Shown here one piece after another: positions 54,610 through 63,773 of a DNA stretch of 64,000 nt (positions are counted from its first letter, which is position 1; every line of letters begins with the position of its first letter). A program made the position numbers and the translations under genes. Below the pieces are notes generated by a model. The model searched no databases. It worked only from the letters and a program-made list of their open reading frames with translations, and had not been told where the DNA came from. This stretch comes from PCRC01 sp040384665 (GTDB lineage: Bacteria; Pseudomonadota; Gammaproteobacteria; Burkholderiales; Burkholderiaceae_C): contig JAZKIY010000016.1 in the NCBI GenBank assembly GCA_040384665.1, positions 13,541-77,540 of the forward strand. The letters run 5' to 3'.

Positions 54610-56073
54610 ATGCAGAAATTCGACGAGATGTACACCGCCTTGCCCTACAAGTTCTTCACGGACGGCAAGGAGATCCGGGACCATTACAAAATCTACGACG
54701 CCTGGCTGGCCAAGCAGCCCGGCGACATGATGCGCAAGCGGCGCGAAGAAGCGGAAATGATCTTCCGCCGCGTTGGCATCACCTTTGCCGTTTACGGCGC
54801 CAAAGAAGAAGACGCCGACAACGGTGGCACCGAGCGGCTGATCCCGTTCGACTTGATCCCGCGCGTGATCCCCGCCGCCGAATGGCAGGCGATGGAAAAA
54901 GGCCTGGTGCAACGTGTCACCGCACTCAACCGTTTCCTGCACGACGTCTACCACGACCAGGAAATCATCAAGGCCGGCCTGATCCCCGCCGAGCAGTTGC
55001 TCAACAACGCCCAGTTCCGCCCCGAGATGGTGGGGGTGGACGTGCCGAACCAGACCTACTCGCACATCGCCGGGGTGGACATCGTGCGTGCCGCCAACGC
55101 CCAGGGCGGCGGCGAGTATTACGTGCTGGAAGACAACCTGCGCGTGCCCAGCGGCGTGAGCTACATGCTGGAAAACCGCAAGATGATGATGCGGCTGTTC
55201 CCCGACCTGTTCAACCAGCACCAGGTGGCACCGGTGGCCCACTACCCCGACCTGTTGCTGGAAACGCTGCGGGCCTCGGCCCCACCCGCCACCGCCGACC
55301 CGACCGTGGTGGTGCTCACCCCCGGCATGTACAACAGCGCCTACTTCGAGCACGCCTTCCTGGCCCAGCAAATGGGCGTGGAGCTGGTCGAGGGCCAGGA
55401 CCTGCTGGTCAAGGACGATTTCGTCTACATGCGCACCACCCGGGGCCCGAAGCGGGTGGACGTGATCTACCGCCGGCTGGACGACGACTTCCTTGACCCC
55501 GAGGTGTTCCGCCCCACGTCCACGCTCGGCTGTGCGGGGTTGATGCGCGCCTACCGCGCCGGCAACGTCACCATCTGCAACGCGGTGGGCACCGGCGTGG
55601 CGGACGACAAGTCGGTCTACCCCTACGTGCCCAAGATGATCGAGTTCTACCTCGGTGAAAAGCCGATCCTGAACAACGTGCCGACCTACATGTGCCGCAA
55701 CAAGGACGAGCTGGCCTACACCCTGGACAACCTGAAAGACCTGGTGGTGAAAGAGGTGCACGGCGCGGGCGGCTACGGCATGCTGGTCGGCCCGGCCGCC
55801 ACCACCGCCGAGATCGAAGACTTCCGCAAGGCGCTGCTCGCCAACCCGAGCGGCTACATCGCCCAGCCCACGTTGAGCCTGTCGAGCTGCCCGACCTTTG
55901 TGGAGAGCGGCATTGCGCCACGCCACATCGACCTGCGCCCCTTTGTGCTCAGCGGCAAAGAGGTGCAGATGGTGCCCGGCGGCCTGACCCGTGTGGCGCT
56001 GAAAGAAGGCTCTCTGGTGGTCAACTCGTCACAGGGCGGTGGCACCAAAGACACCTGGATCCTGGAAGTCTGA
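54610..56073 (+). CDS. Circularly permuted ATP-grasp protein (stand-alone)
   Basis: A 487-residue ATP-grasp of the DUF404/407 group. Visible motifs include YVLEDNLRVPSGVSYMLENR (EDN at residues 174-176), VVVLTPGMYNSAYFEHAFLA, YRRLDDDFLDPEVFRP, and VVKEVHGAGGYGMLVGP with the ATP-binding lysine and glycine loop. An ATP-dependent amide-bond former is expected. It starts at ATG 54610 behind AGGAG; ten more in-frame codons upstream are less likely. It is followed by its partner alpha-E gene after 30 bp, so this is a split version of the fusion at 45640. Confidence 0.9.
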   Translation: MQKFDEMYTALPYKFFTDGKEIRDHYKIYDAWLAKQPGDMMRKRREEAEMIFRRVGITFAVYGAKEEDADNGGTERLIPFDLIPRVIPAAEWQAMEKGLVQRVTALNRFLHDVYHDQEIIKAGLIPAEQLLNNAQFRPEMVGVDVPNQTYSHIAGVDIVRAANAQGGGEYYVLEDNLRVPSGVSYMLENRKMMMRLFPDLFNQHQVAPVAHYPDLLLETLRASAPPATADPTVVVLTPGMYNSAYFEHAFLAQQMGVELVEGQDLLVKDDFVYMRTTRGPKRVDVIYRRLDDDFLDPEVFRPTSTLGCAGLMRAYRAGNVTICNAVGTGVADDKSVYPYVPKMIEFYLGEKPILNNVPTYMCRNKDELAYTLDNLKDLVVKEVHGAGGYGMLVGPAATTAEIEDFRKALLANPSGYIAQPTLSLSSCPTFVESGIAPRHIDLRPFVLSGKEVQMVPGGLTRVALKEGSLVVNSSQGGGTKDTWILEV

Positions 56074-56103
56074 CGCGGTCACCAAGAACAAAAAGGAATC
56101 ACG

Positions 56104-57063
56104 ATGCTTTCACGAACCGCCGACCATTTGTTCTGGATGTCGCGCTACACCGAGCGCGCCGAAAACACCGCGCGCATGCTCGATGTGAACTACCAGACCG
56201 CGCTGTTGCCCCAGTCCACGGCCGTGGCAGAACTCGGCTGGAAAGGCCTGCTGAGTATCAGCGAGCTGCTGCCGGCCTACAAGGCCAAACACGAGAACTT
56301 CAAGTCGTCTGAAGTGATGGAATTCATGGTGCGCGACGAAAGCAACCCGTCGAGCATCATTTCCTGCCTGCGCGCCGCCCGCGAGAACGCCCGCGCCGTG
56401 CGCGGCACCCTCACCACCGAGGTCTGGGAGACGCAAAACCAGACTTGGCTCGAGCTGAACCGCATGTTGCGTTCCGGCGAATTCGAGAGCGACCCGGCGC
56501 AGTTTTTCGAGTGGGTGAAGTTCCGCTCGCACCTGTCGCGCGGCGTGACGGTGGGCACGATGCTGATGGACGAGGCGCTGTACTTCATGCGCCTCGGCAC
56601 CTTCCTGGAGCGGGCCGACAACACCGCCCGGCTGGTGGACGTGAAGTTTCACGCCCTGCAGAGCGACTTTTATGGCGCCGCCAGCGAAAAAGACCAAGAG
56701 TACGACTTCTACCACTGGAGCGCGATTTTGCGCAGCGTCTCCGGCTTCGAAATCTACCGCAAGGTCTACCGCGACGTGATCAAACCCGAACGGGTGGCCG
56801 AACTGCTGATTTTGCGGCCCGACATGCCGCGTTCGCTGCACGCCAGCCTGAACGAGGTGGTTGGCAACCTGGCCATGGTGGCGGGCGAACCGGCCAGCGA
56901 AACCCTGCGCCGGGCCGGCAAACTGCGTGCCGAGCTGCAGTACGGCCGCATCGACGAAATCCTGGCCACCGGCCTGCACGCCTTCCTGACGCAGTTCCTG
57001 GACCGCGTCAACGAGCTGGGCATGCACGTCAGCCGTGAATTTTTGCTGCCGGCGGCCCACTAA
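56104..57063 (+). CDS. Alpha-E domain protein (DUF403)
   Basis: A 319-residue all-alpha protein beginning MLSRTADHLFWMSRYTERAE with NTARMLDVNYQT. The second repeat-like element MRLGTFLERADNTARLVDVK matches the same pattern, as is typical for the family. It is assumed to act with the ATP-grasp protein just upstream. AAAAGGAA precedes the ATG. The aligned alpha-E half of the fusion at 45640 begins VTSRAAENLFWLGRYTERTE, confirming paralogy. Confidence 0.9.
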   Translation: MLSRTADHLFWMSRYTERAENTARMLDVNYQTALLPQSTAVAELGWKGLLSISELLPAYKAKHENFKSSEVMEFMVRDESNPSSIISCLRAARENARAVRGTLTTEVWETQNQTWLELNRMLRSGEFESDPAQFFEWVKFRSHLSRGVTVGTMLMDEALYFMRLGTFLERADNTARLVDVKFHALQSDFYGAASEKDQEYDFYHWSAILRSVSGFEIYRKVYRDVIKPERVAELLILRPDMPRSLHASLNEVVGNLAMVAGEPASETLRRAGKLRAELQYGRIDEILATGLHAFLTQFLDRVNELGMHVSREFLLPAAH

Positions 57064-57099
57064 AGGGCGGGCTGGCGGCCAACGCCAGCGACAATGGGC

Positions 57100-57128
57100 T
57101 TGATATCAGGGTCTTCCCCGGGTACAAT
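57100..57128 (+). promoter_or_regulatory. rimP-nusA operon promoter
   Basis: TTGATA (57100-57105), 17-bp spacer, TACAAT (57123-57128): a strong sigma-70-type promoter about 105 bp before the rimP GTG. Start of transcription is expected near 57135, only about ten bases before a terminator. Confidence 0.75.
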
Positions 57129-57143
57129 GCGCACTTCACGACC

Positions 57144-57175
57144 AAACGGGCGGGTATTTACCGCCCGTTTTTTTT
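57144..57175 (+). terminator. Terminator/attenuator in the rimP leader
   Basis: AAACGGGCGG (57144-57153), loop GTATTTA, CCGCCCGTTT (57161-57170) followed by more T (eight in total). It lies downstream of the promoter at 57100 and upstream of rimP. A second small hairpin, CGCGTG-ttttt-CACGCG (57195-57211), follows. It can end alpha-E transcripts, attenuate rimP, or both. Confidence 0.8.
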
Positions 57176-57232
57176 GGCCGATCGTTTTTCACACCGCGTG
57201 TTTTTCACGCGATTCCGGGGTTCAACCAGACA

Positions 57233-57856
57233 GTGGCACTGCAGCAAATCGTCGAGCAAACCGTGGCCGGCTTCGGCTATGACCTGATTGAGGTGGAACG
57301 TTCCGCCGGGGGCTTGCTGCGCATCACGATCGATTTGCCCTGGGTCGCCGGCGTCGAGCAGTTTGTGACGGTGGAAGACTGCGAGAAAGTCACGCGCCAG
57401 CTGCAGTTTGCGCTGGAGGTTGACGGGGTGGTGTACCAGCGTCTGGAAGTGTCGTCGCCCGGGATTGACCGGCCTTTGCGGCACGCACAGGACTTTGAGC
57501 GTTTTGTGGGCGAGGTGGTGGACATCACGCTGAAGGCGCCGATCGGCAGCGCGGCGGTGGCGGCGTCCAACGCGGCAGCGGGCCTGGCCGGTGTGGTTGA
57601 GCCGGGCGCCACAGTGCCCGCCGGCTACGTGAACGCCAACCGCAAGAAGTTTCGTGGCACGCTGGAAAAAACAGAGGCTGGCTGGCAGGTGGTCTGGAGC
57701 GATGCGCCGCAAGCCAAGCCAGGTCAGAAAGTCAGCCGCAAGCGCAGCCCGGTGCCGATGAGTGCCCTGGGCTTCACGCTGGAAGAGATACGCGACGCGC
57801 GGCTGGCGCCGATTGTGGACTTCAAGGGCCGCAGGCCCAAGGACGTGGCCGAATGA
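57233..57856 (+). CDS. rimP: Ribosome maturation factor RimP
   Basis: 30S maturation factor of 207 residues, against about 150 in E. coli. The N-terminal domain has VEQTVAGFGYDLIEVE and the segment VTVEDCEKVTRQLQFALE. The signature LEVSSPGIDRPLRHAQDF is intact. Extra length is an Ala/Gly-rich insert (GSAAVAASNAAAGLAGVVEPGA...) in the C-terminal SH3-like domain. The start is GTG 57233. First gene of the nusA-infB operon. Confidence 0.93.
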   Translation: MALQQIVEQTVAGFGYDLIEVERSAGGLLRITIDLPWVAGVEQFVTVEDCEKVTRQLQFALEVDGVVYQRLEVSSPGIDRPLRHAQDFERFVGEVVDITLKAPIGSAAVAASNAAAGLAGVVEPGATVPAGYVNANRKKFRGTLEKTEAGWQVVWSDAPQAKPGQKVSRKRSPVPMSALGFTLEEIRDARLAPIVDFKGRRPKDVAE

Positions 57857-57971
57857 TGGCGCAGCGCAACAACGTGCCCGGTGATGCACCGGGACAAACC
57901 CAAAACGCAGTTCGGGTCGGTGCCGGTGGCAACGCCGGACGGTCCGCAGATTTAGACAGGAGTGCAGTGGC

Positions 57972-59474
57972 ATGAATCGCGAAATGTTGATGTTGGTGGA
58001 TGCCATCTCGCGCGAAAAAAGCGTCGAACGCGACGTGGTGTTCGCAGCGGTGGAGTCGGCGCTGGCGCAGGCCACGAAAAAGCTCTATGCCGGCGACGTG
58101 GACATCCGCGTCGCGGTGGACCGCGACAGCGGCAGCTACGAAACCTTCCGCCGCTGGCTGGTGGTGCCCGACGAGGCCGGCCTGCAGAACCCGGACGCCG
58201 AAGAGCTGCTGATGGACGCCAAGGAACGCATCGCCGATGTGGAAGAGGGCGAGTACATCGAAGAAGGCGTCGAGTCGGTGCCGATTGGCCGCATTGGCGC
58301 CATGGCCGCCAAGCAGGTCATTCTGCAAAAAATCCGCGACGCCGAACGCGAGATGCTGCTGAACGACTTCATGTCGCGCGGCGACAATATTTTTGTCGGC
58401 ACCGTCAAGCGCCTCGACAAGGGCGATCTGATCGTTGAAAGCGGCCGGGTTGAAGGCCGCCTCAAGCGCAGCGAGATGATCCCGAAAGAAAACCTGCGCA
58501 CCGGCGACCGGGTGCGGGCCATGATCATGTCGGTGGACCTGACCTTGCGTGGCGCGCCGATTTTGTTGTCGCGCAGCGCACCCGAGTACATGACGGAGCT
58601 GTTCAAGCACGAGGTGCCCGAGATCGAACAGGGCCTGCTGGAGATCAAGTCCTGCGCCCGTGACCCCGGTTCGCGCGCCAAGATCGCGGTGCTGAGCCAC
58701 GACAAACGGGTTGACCCCATCGGCACCTGCGTCGGTGTGCGCGGCACCCGCGTCAACTCGGTCACCAACGAACTGGCCGGCGAACGCGTCGACATCGTGC
58801 TGTGGAGCGAAGACCCGGCGCAGTTTGTGATTGGCGCATTGGCCCCGGCCAACGTGTCGTCCATCGTGGTGGACGAAGAGCGCCACGCGATGGACGTGGT
58901 GGTGGACGAGGAAAACCTCGCCATCGCCATTGGCCGTGGCGGCCAGAACGTGCGCCTGGCGTCCGAGCTGACCGGCTGGAAGATCAACATCATGGACGCC
59001 ACCGAGTCGGCGCAGAAGAACGCCGACGAAACCGGTTCGATCCGCGCCCTGTTCACCGAGAAGCTCGACGTGGACGAGGAAGTGGCCGACATCCTGATCG
59101 CCGAAGGCTTCACCAGCCTGGAAGAAGTGGCCTACGTGCCGATCCAGGAAATGCTGGAAATCGAGAGCTTTGACGAAGACACGGTGAACGAACTCCGTGC
59201 CCGCGCCAAGGACGTGCTGCTGACACTGGAAATCGCCAAGGAAGAGGGTGTTGAAACCGTTTCCCAGGCGCTGCGCGACATCGAGGGCCTGACGCCCGAA
59301 CTGATCGCCCAACTCACCGAGGCGGGCGTGCACAGCCGCGACGACCTGGCCGACCTGGCCACGGACGAACTCACCGACATCACCGGCCAGACTGCGGAAG
59401 AGGCCACCGCCCTGATCATGACCGCTCGCGCGCACTGGTTTACCAGTGACGCCGACGAAGAGTCTGGGTCATGA
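57972..59474 (+). CDS. nusA: Transcription termination/antitermination factor NusA
   Basis: A 500-residue RNA-polymerase-binding protein. It begins MNREMLMLVDAISREKSVER. The S1 domain follows IFVGTVKRLDKGDLIVESG. KH domains contain GTCVGVRGTRVNSVTNELAGE and IAIGRGGQNVRLASELTGW (shown as GVRGTRV and GRGGQNVRLA). Two C-terminal acidic helix-hairpin repeats (EEVADILIAEGFTSLEEVAYV; GLTPELIAQLTEAGV) are present. It may control its own operon through the leader terminator. Confidence 0.97.
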   Translation: MNREMLMLVDAISREKSVERDVVFAAVESALAQATKKLYAGDVDIRVAVDRDSGSYETFRRWLVVPDEAGLQNPDAEELLMDAKERIADVEEGEYIEEGVESVPIGRIGAMAAKQVILQKIRDAEREMLLNDFMSRGDNIFVGTVKRLDKGDLIVESGRVEGRLKRSEMIPKENLRTGDRVRAMIMSVDLTLRGAPILLSRSAPEYMTELFKHEVPEIEQGLLEIKSCARDPGSRAKIAVLSHDKRVDPIGTCVGVRGTRVNSVTNELAGERVDIVLWSEDPAQFVIGALAPANVSSIVVDEERHAMDVVVDEENLAIAIGRGGQNVRLASELTGWKINIMDATESAQKNADETGSIRALFTEKLDVDEEVADILIAEGFTSLEEVAYVPIQEMLEIESFDEDTVNELRARAKDVLLTLEIAKEEGVETVSQALRDIEGLTPELIAQLTEAGVHSRDDLADLATDELTDITGQTAEEATALIMTARAHWFTSDADEESGS

Positions 59475-59498
59475 AGGCCATCACCAGGAACGCCAGAT

Positions 59499-62372
59499 AT
59501 GCCCAGTACCACCGTTGCCGAGTTCGCTGCAGAACTCAAAAAATCACCCGAAACCCTGCTTGACCAGCTCAAGGCTGCCGGGGTCGCCAAGTCCAGCGTC
59601 AGCGATGCGCTGAACGACGCCGACAAACAGCGCCTGCTTGGTTTCCTGCAAGTCAGCCACGGCACTGTCGTGGCCGACCGCAAGAAGATCACGCTGGTGA
59701 AGAAATCCACCAGCGAGATCAAGCAGGCCGACGCCACCGGACGCGCCCGCACGATCCAGGTCGAGGTGCGCAAGAAGCGCACCTTCATCAAGCGTGACGA
59801 CGAGCTGGAAGCCACCCCCGCACCTGCGATTGAGGCACCCGCGCCCGAGGTGCAGGCCCCGGCGGGCATTGACGACGCTGAACTCGCCCGCCGTGAGGAA
59901 GAGGCGCGCCGCCATGCCGAGCTGCTGCGCCGCCAGGAAGAAGACCTGACTGAAAAGCGCCGCCTGCGCGAGACCAACGAGGCCCGCGAACGCGAGGCCG
60001 CCGAACGCGCCGCCGCCTACGAAGCCGCCGAACGTGCCAAGAAAGAGGCGTTGGCCGACAAGGCCACGATGAACGACGCCTCGGCAATGGAAGCCAAGGC
60101 GCAGCGCGCCGCCGCTGAAGCGGCTGCCAAGGAAGAAGCGCGTCTGAAGACCGAGGCCGAATCCAAGGCCCGCTCCGACGACGAAGCCGCCCGCACGGTG
60201 GACCTGCAGGACCGCCGTCGCCGCGCCGAGGCCGAGGCCGCCGCCATCCGCACCATGATGTCCACGCCCAAAAAGGTGTTGACGGCCAAGAAGCCGGAAG
60301 AGCTCAAGCCCGCCGTCAAGGTGGACCCGAACAAGCCCGGCATGAAGGGCACGCTGCACAAGCCAGCGGGCTCGGCCACGGCCAAACCCGCGCCCGGCGC
60401 TGCGGCGGCACCTGGCGATGCCAACAAGGAAGTCAAATCCGCCAAGCTGTCGTCCAGCTGGGCGGGCGACCCGGCCAAGAAGAAAGAAATCAAGACCCGT
60501 GGCGACAGCAGTGGCGGCGTGGGCCGTGGCAACTGGCGTGGCGGGCCGCGTGGCCGCCGTGGCAATGACCGCAACGACCGGGGTGACGTGGCTGTGGCCG
60601 CACCGGTGGAAGCGCGCGTGATCGAAGTGCACGTGCCGGAAACCATCACCGTGGCCGAACTGGCGCACAAGATGGCGGTCAAGTCGTCCGAAGTGATCAA
60701 GCACCTGATGAAGCTGGGCCAGATGGTCACCATCAACCAGCCGCTGGACCAGGACACCGCCATGATCGTGGTGGAAGAAATGGGCCACAAGGCCATCGTG
60801 GCCGCGCTGGACGATCCCGAAGCTTTCACCGACCAGGACGTGGGCGCCGCCGAAGGCGAAGCGCTGCCGCGTGCCCCTGTGGTGACCGTCATGGGCCACG
60901 TTGACCACGGCAAGACCTCGCTGCTGGACTACATCCGCCGTGCCAAGGTCGCTTCCGGCGAAGCCGGCGGCATCACCCAGCACATTGGTGCCTACCACGT
61001 GGAAACCCCGCGTGGCATGGTGTCCTTCCTCGACACCCCGGGCCACGAGGCGTTCACCGCCATGCGGGCCCGTGGTGCCAAGGCCACCGACATCGTGATC
61101 CTGGTGGTCGCAGCCGACGACGGCGTGATGCCGCAGACCCGCGAAGCCATCAAACACGCGAAAGCGGCCGGTGTGCCGATCGTGGTGGCGGTCAACAAGA
61201 TCGACAAGCCCGATGCCAACCCGGAACGCGTCAAGCAGGAGCTGGTGGTCGAGCAGGTGGTGCCGGAAGAGTACGGCGGCGAGTCGCCGTTTGTCTCGGT
61301 GTCTGCCAAGACCGGCCAGGGCATTGACGAACTGCTGGAGCAGGTGCTGCTGCAGGCCGAAGTGCTGGAACTGAAGGCGCCGGTGGACGCCATGGCCAAG
61401 GGCCTGGTGATTGAAGCCCAGCTGGACAAGGGCCGCGGCCCTGTGGCCACCGTGCTGGTGCAGTCCGGCACACTGAAGACCGGCGACGTGGTGTTGGCAG
61501 GCCAGACCTATGGCCGCGTGCGCGCCATGCTGGACGAGAACGGCCGCACCATCAAGACCGCAGGCCCGTCGATCCCGGTGGAAATCCAGGGTCTGACGGA
61601 AGTGCCGCAGGCCGGCGACGAGTTCATGGTGCTGACCGACGAGCGCCGTGCGCGCGAAATCGCCACCTACCGTGCCGGCAAGTTCCGCAACACCAAGCTG
61701 GCCAAGCAGCAGGCCGCCAAGCTGGAGAACATGTTCTCCGACATGACGGCGGGCGAGGTCAAGATGCTGCCCATCATCGTCAAGTCCGACGTGCAGGGTT
61801 CGCAGGAAGCGCTGTCGCAGTCGCTGCTCAAGCTGTCGACCGACGAGGTCAAGGTCCAGATGGTCTATGCCGCCGTGGGTGGCATCAGCGAGTCGGACAT
61901 CAACCTGGCGATTGCCTCCAAGGCCGTCATCATCGGCTTCAACGTGCGGGCCGATGCCGGCGCGCGCAAGCTGGCCGAAGGCAATGGCGTGGACATCCGC
62001 TACTACAGCATCATTTACGACGCGGTGGACGAGCTGAAGGTCGCCATGTCGGGCATGTTGACGCCGGACAAGAAAGAAGAAGTCATCGGCACCGCGGAAA
62101 TCCGCACCGTGTTCGTGGCCTCCAAGATCGGTACGGTCGCAGGCTGTATGGTCACCTCGGGCTTGGTCAACCGCACGGCTAAATTCCGCCTGTTGCGCGA
62201 CAACGTGGTGATCTACACCGGCGAGCTGGAGTCGCTCAAGCGCGTCAAGGACGATGTGCGCGAGGTCAAGGAAGGCTTCGAGTGCGGTATCAAGCTGAAG
62301 AATTACAACGACATCCAGGTCAATGACCAGCTGGAGTTCTTTGAGATCAAGGAAATCGCGAGAACGCTGTAA
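59499..62372 (+). CDS. infB: Translation initiation factor IF-2
   Basis: GTPase of 957 residues that places initiator tRNA on the ribosome. An N-terminal IF2_N domain (VAEFAAELKKSPETLLDQLK) precedes a long Ala/Glu/Arg-rich helix. G1 is GHVDHGKTSLLDYIR, then DTPGHEAF, NKIDKP and SAKTGQG. Domain II and the fMet-tRNA-binding C-terminus, ending ELEFFEIKEIARTL-like LEFFEIKEIARTL, are complete. The TAA stop overlaps the rbfA ATG by one base. Confidence 0.97.
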   Translation: MPSTTVAEFAAELKKSPETLLDQLKAAGVAKSSVSDALNDADKQRLLGFLQVSHGTVVADRKKITLVKKSTSEIKQADATGRARTIQVEVRKKRTFIKRDDELEATPAPAIEAPAPEVQAPAGIDDAELARREEEARRHAELLRRQEEDLTEKRRLRETNEAREREAAERAAAYEAAERAKKEALADKATMNDASAMEAKAQRAAAEAAAKEEARLKTEAESKARSDDEAARTVDLQDRRRRAEAEAAAIRTMMSTPKKVLTAKKPEELKPAVKVDPNKPGMKGTLHKPAGSATAKPAPGAAAAPGDANKEVKSAKLSSSWAGDPAKKKEIKTRGDSSGGVGRGNWRGGPRGRRGNDRNDRGDVAVAAPVEARVIEVHVPETITVAELAHKMAVKSSEVIKHLMKLGQMVTINQPLDQDTAMIVVEEMGHKAIVAALDDPEAFTDQDVGAAEGEALPRAPVVTVMGHVDHGKTSLLDYIRRAKVASGEAGGITQHIGAYHVETPRGMVSFLDTPGHEAFTAMRARGAKATDIVILVVAADDGVMPQTREAIKHAKAAGVPIVVAVNKIDKPDANPERVKQELVVEQVVPEEYGGESPFVSVSAKTGQGIDELLEQVLLQAEVLELKAPVDAMAKGLVIEAQLDKGRGPVATVLVQSGTLKTGDVVLAGQTYGRVRAMLDENGRTIKTAGPSIPVEIQGLTEVPQAGDEFMVLTDERRAREIATYRAGKFRNTKLAKQQAAKLENMFSDMTAGEVKMLPIIVKSDVQGSQEALSQSLLKLSTDEVKVQMVYAAVGGISESDINLAIASKAVIIGFNVRADAGARKLAEGNGVDIRYYSIIYDAVDELKVAMSGMLTPDKKEEVIGTAEIRTVFVASKIGTVAGCMVTSGLVNRTAKFRLLRDNVVIYTGELESLKRVKDDVREVKEGFECGIKLKNYNDIQVNDQLEFFEIKEIARTL

Positions 62373-62746
62373 TGCCCGCCCGCAAGTCGTCAACCCCCAA
62401 CCGCAGCTTCAAGGTGGCCGATCAGATCCAGCGCGATCTGACCGAGCTGATCGCCCGCGAGCTGAAGGACCCCCGCGTCGGCATGGTCACCGTACAGTCG
62501 GTGGAGGTCACGCCGGACTACGCCCATGCCAAGGTGTTTTTCAGCGTGCTGGTGGGCGACCCGAAAGAGTGCGAAGTGGCGCTGAACCAGGCCGCTGGTT
62601 TCCTGCGCAACGGGCTGTTCAAGCGGCTGCACATCCACACCGTGCCGACGCTGCACTTCCTGTTCGACCGCACCACCGAGCGTGCGGCCGACATGAACGC
62701 GCTGATCGCCAAGGCGGTCTCTTCGCGGGCCAAGGACAGCGAATGA
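62372..62746 (+). CDS. rbfA: Ribosome-binding factor A
   Basis: A 124-residue KH-type 30S maturation factor, needed for cold growth and 16S 5'-end processing in E. coli. It has RSFKVADQIQRDLTELIARELKDPRVG (shown as QIQRDLTELIARELKDPRVG) and FDRTTERAADMNALI. It overlaps both infB (one base) and truB (ATGA). Confidence 0.95.
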   Translation: MPARKSSTPNRSFKVADQIQRDLTELIARELKDPRVGMVTVQSVEVTPDYAHAKVFFSVLVGDPKECEVALNQAAGFLRNGLFKRLHIHTVPTLHFLFDRTTERAADMNALIAKAVSSRAKDSE

Positions 62747-63753
62747 CCACCAGCGCACCACGGACACGGGTCGTGAGGCGCCCCGTGCACGGGGTGCTGT
62801 TGCTCGACAAGCCATTGGGACTCTCCAGCAATGACGCGCTGCAGAAAGCCAAATGGCTGCTGCGCGCGGAAAAAGCGGGCCACACCGGCACGCTGGACCC
62901 GCTGGCCACTGGCGTATTGCCACTGTGTTTTGGTGCCGCCACCAAGTTCAGCCAGTTGCAGCTGGACGCCCCCAAGTCCTACGAGGCGATTGCCCAGCTC
63001 GGCGTGACCACCACCACCGGCGACGCCGAGGGCGATGTGCTCAGCACCCGGCCTGTGGCTGTGACGGCCGAACAGCTCGCCGCCGTGGCCGCGCAGTTTT
63101 TGGGGCCCCAAGAGCAGGTGCCGCCGATGTACAGCGCGCTGAAAAAAGACGGCAAGGCGCTGTACGAGTACGCGCGTGCCGGGCAGACCGTGGCGCGTGC
63201 CGCGCGTTCGGTCGAGATTTTGGCGCTCTCGCTGGCCTTTGACGGTGCCTCAGAGGTCAATTTTGAACCAAATAGCGATCAAGCCTTAGTGAATCCTTGT
63301 GGTAGCGCTATAAAAATAGTAGTAACCTGCACCAAGGGCACCTACATCCGCACGCTGGCAGAAGACATTGGCGAAGCCCTGGGTTGCGGCGCCCACCTGC
63401 GCGCGCTGCGCCGCACCGGCACCGGCGACTTCACGCTGGCGCCATGCGTCACGCTGGCGGCGCTGGAAGCCATGACCGAAGACGAGCGGCTGGCCTGCCT
63501 GCTGCCGGTGGAGTCGCTGTTGGCGGGTCATGCCCGCGTCACGCTCGACGCCGACAATGCGGGGCGCTTTTTGAGCGGCCTGCGCCGCCGGGTGGACCTG
63601 GACGACCAGCCCGCCGTGGCCGTGTTTGGCACGCAACCGGCTGCCTTGCTGGGCGCGGCCCACATCCGCGCCCGGGAGTTGATTCCCGACCGCCTCCTCA
63701 GCCCGATTGACATTCAGCAGATTTTAGAAAACCGGCCACACGCCACCGTGTGA
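62743..63753 (+). CDS. truB: tRNA pseudouridine-55 synthase TruB
   Basis: Makes the universal pseudouridine of the tRNA T-loop. The catalytic Asp is in KAGHTGTLDPLATGVLPLC, after GVLLLDKPLGLSSNDALQK. Further family segments are YEAIAQLGVTTTTGDAEG and KGTYIRTLAEDIGEALGCGA. It is 336 residues. Residues about 172-194 are encoded by repeat copy F, antisense, forming a hydrophilic insert NSDQALVNPCGSAIKIVV just before the strand VTCTKGTYIRTL. The PUA-like end is present. Its ATG overlaps the rbfA stop. Confidence 0.95.
   Translation: MTTSAPRTRVVRRPVHGVLLLDKPLGLSSNDALQKAKWLLRAEKAGHTGTLDPLATGVLPLCFGAATKFSQLQLDAPKSYEAIAQLGVTTTTGDAEGDVLSTRPVAVTAEQLAAVAAQFLGPQEQVPPMYSALKKDGKALYEYARAGQTVARAARSVEILALSLAFDGASEVNFEPNSDQALVNPCGSAIKIVVTCTKGTYIRTLAEDIGEALGCGAHLRALRRTGTGDFTLAPCVTLAALEAMTEDERLACLLPVESLLAGHARVTLDADNAGRFLSGLRRRVDLDDQPAVAVFGTQPAALLGAAHIRARELIPDRLLSPIDIQQILENRPHATV
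63257..63323 (-). repeat. Dispersed 67-bp repeat, copy F (inside truB, reverse)
   Basis: On the minus strand: ACTACTATTTTTATAGC (63323-63307), nine bases, core AGGATTCACTAAGGCTTGA, then a degenerate tail. truB reads it antisense in the same register as copy B in rlmD, giving DQALVNPCGSAIKIVV. The AT content is far above the rest of truB. Confidence 0.85.
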
Positions 63754-63773
63754 ACAGCCATCAGGAAACCACC

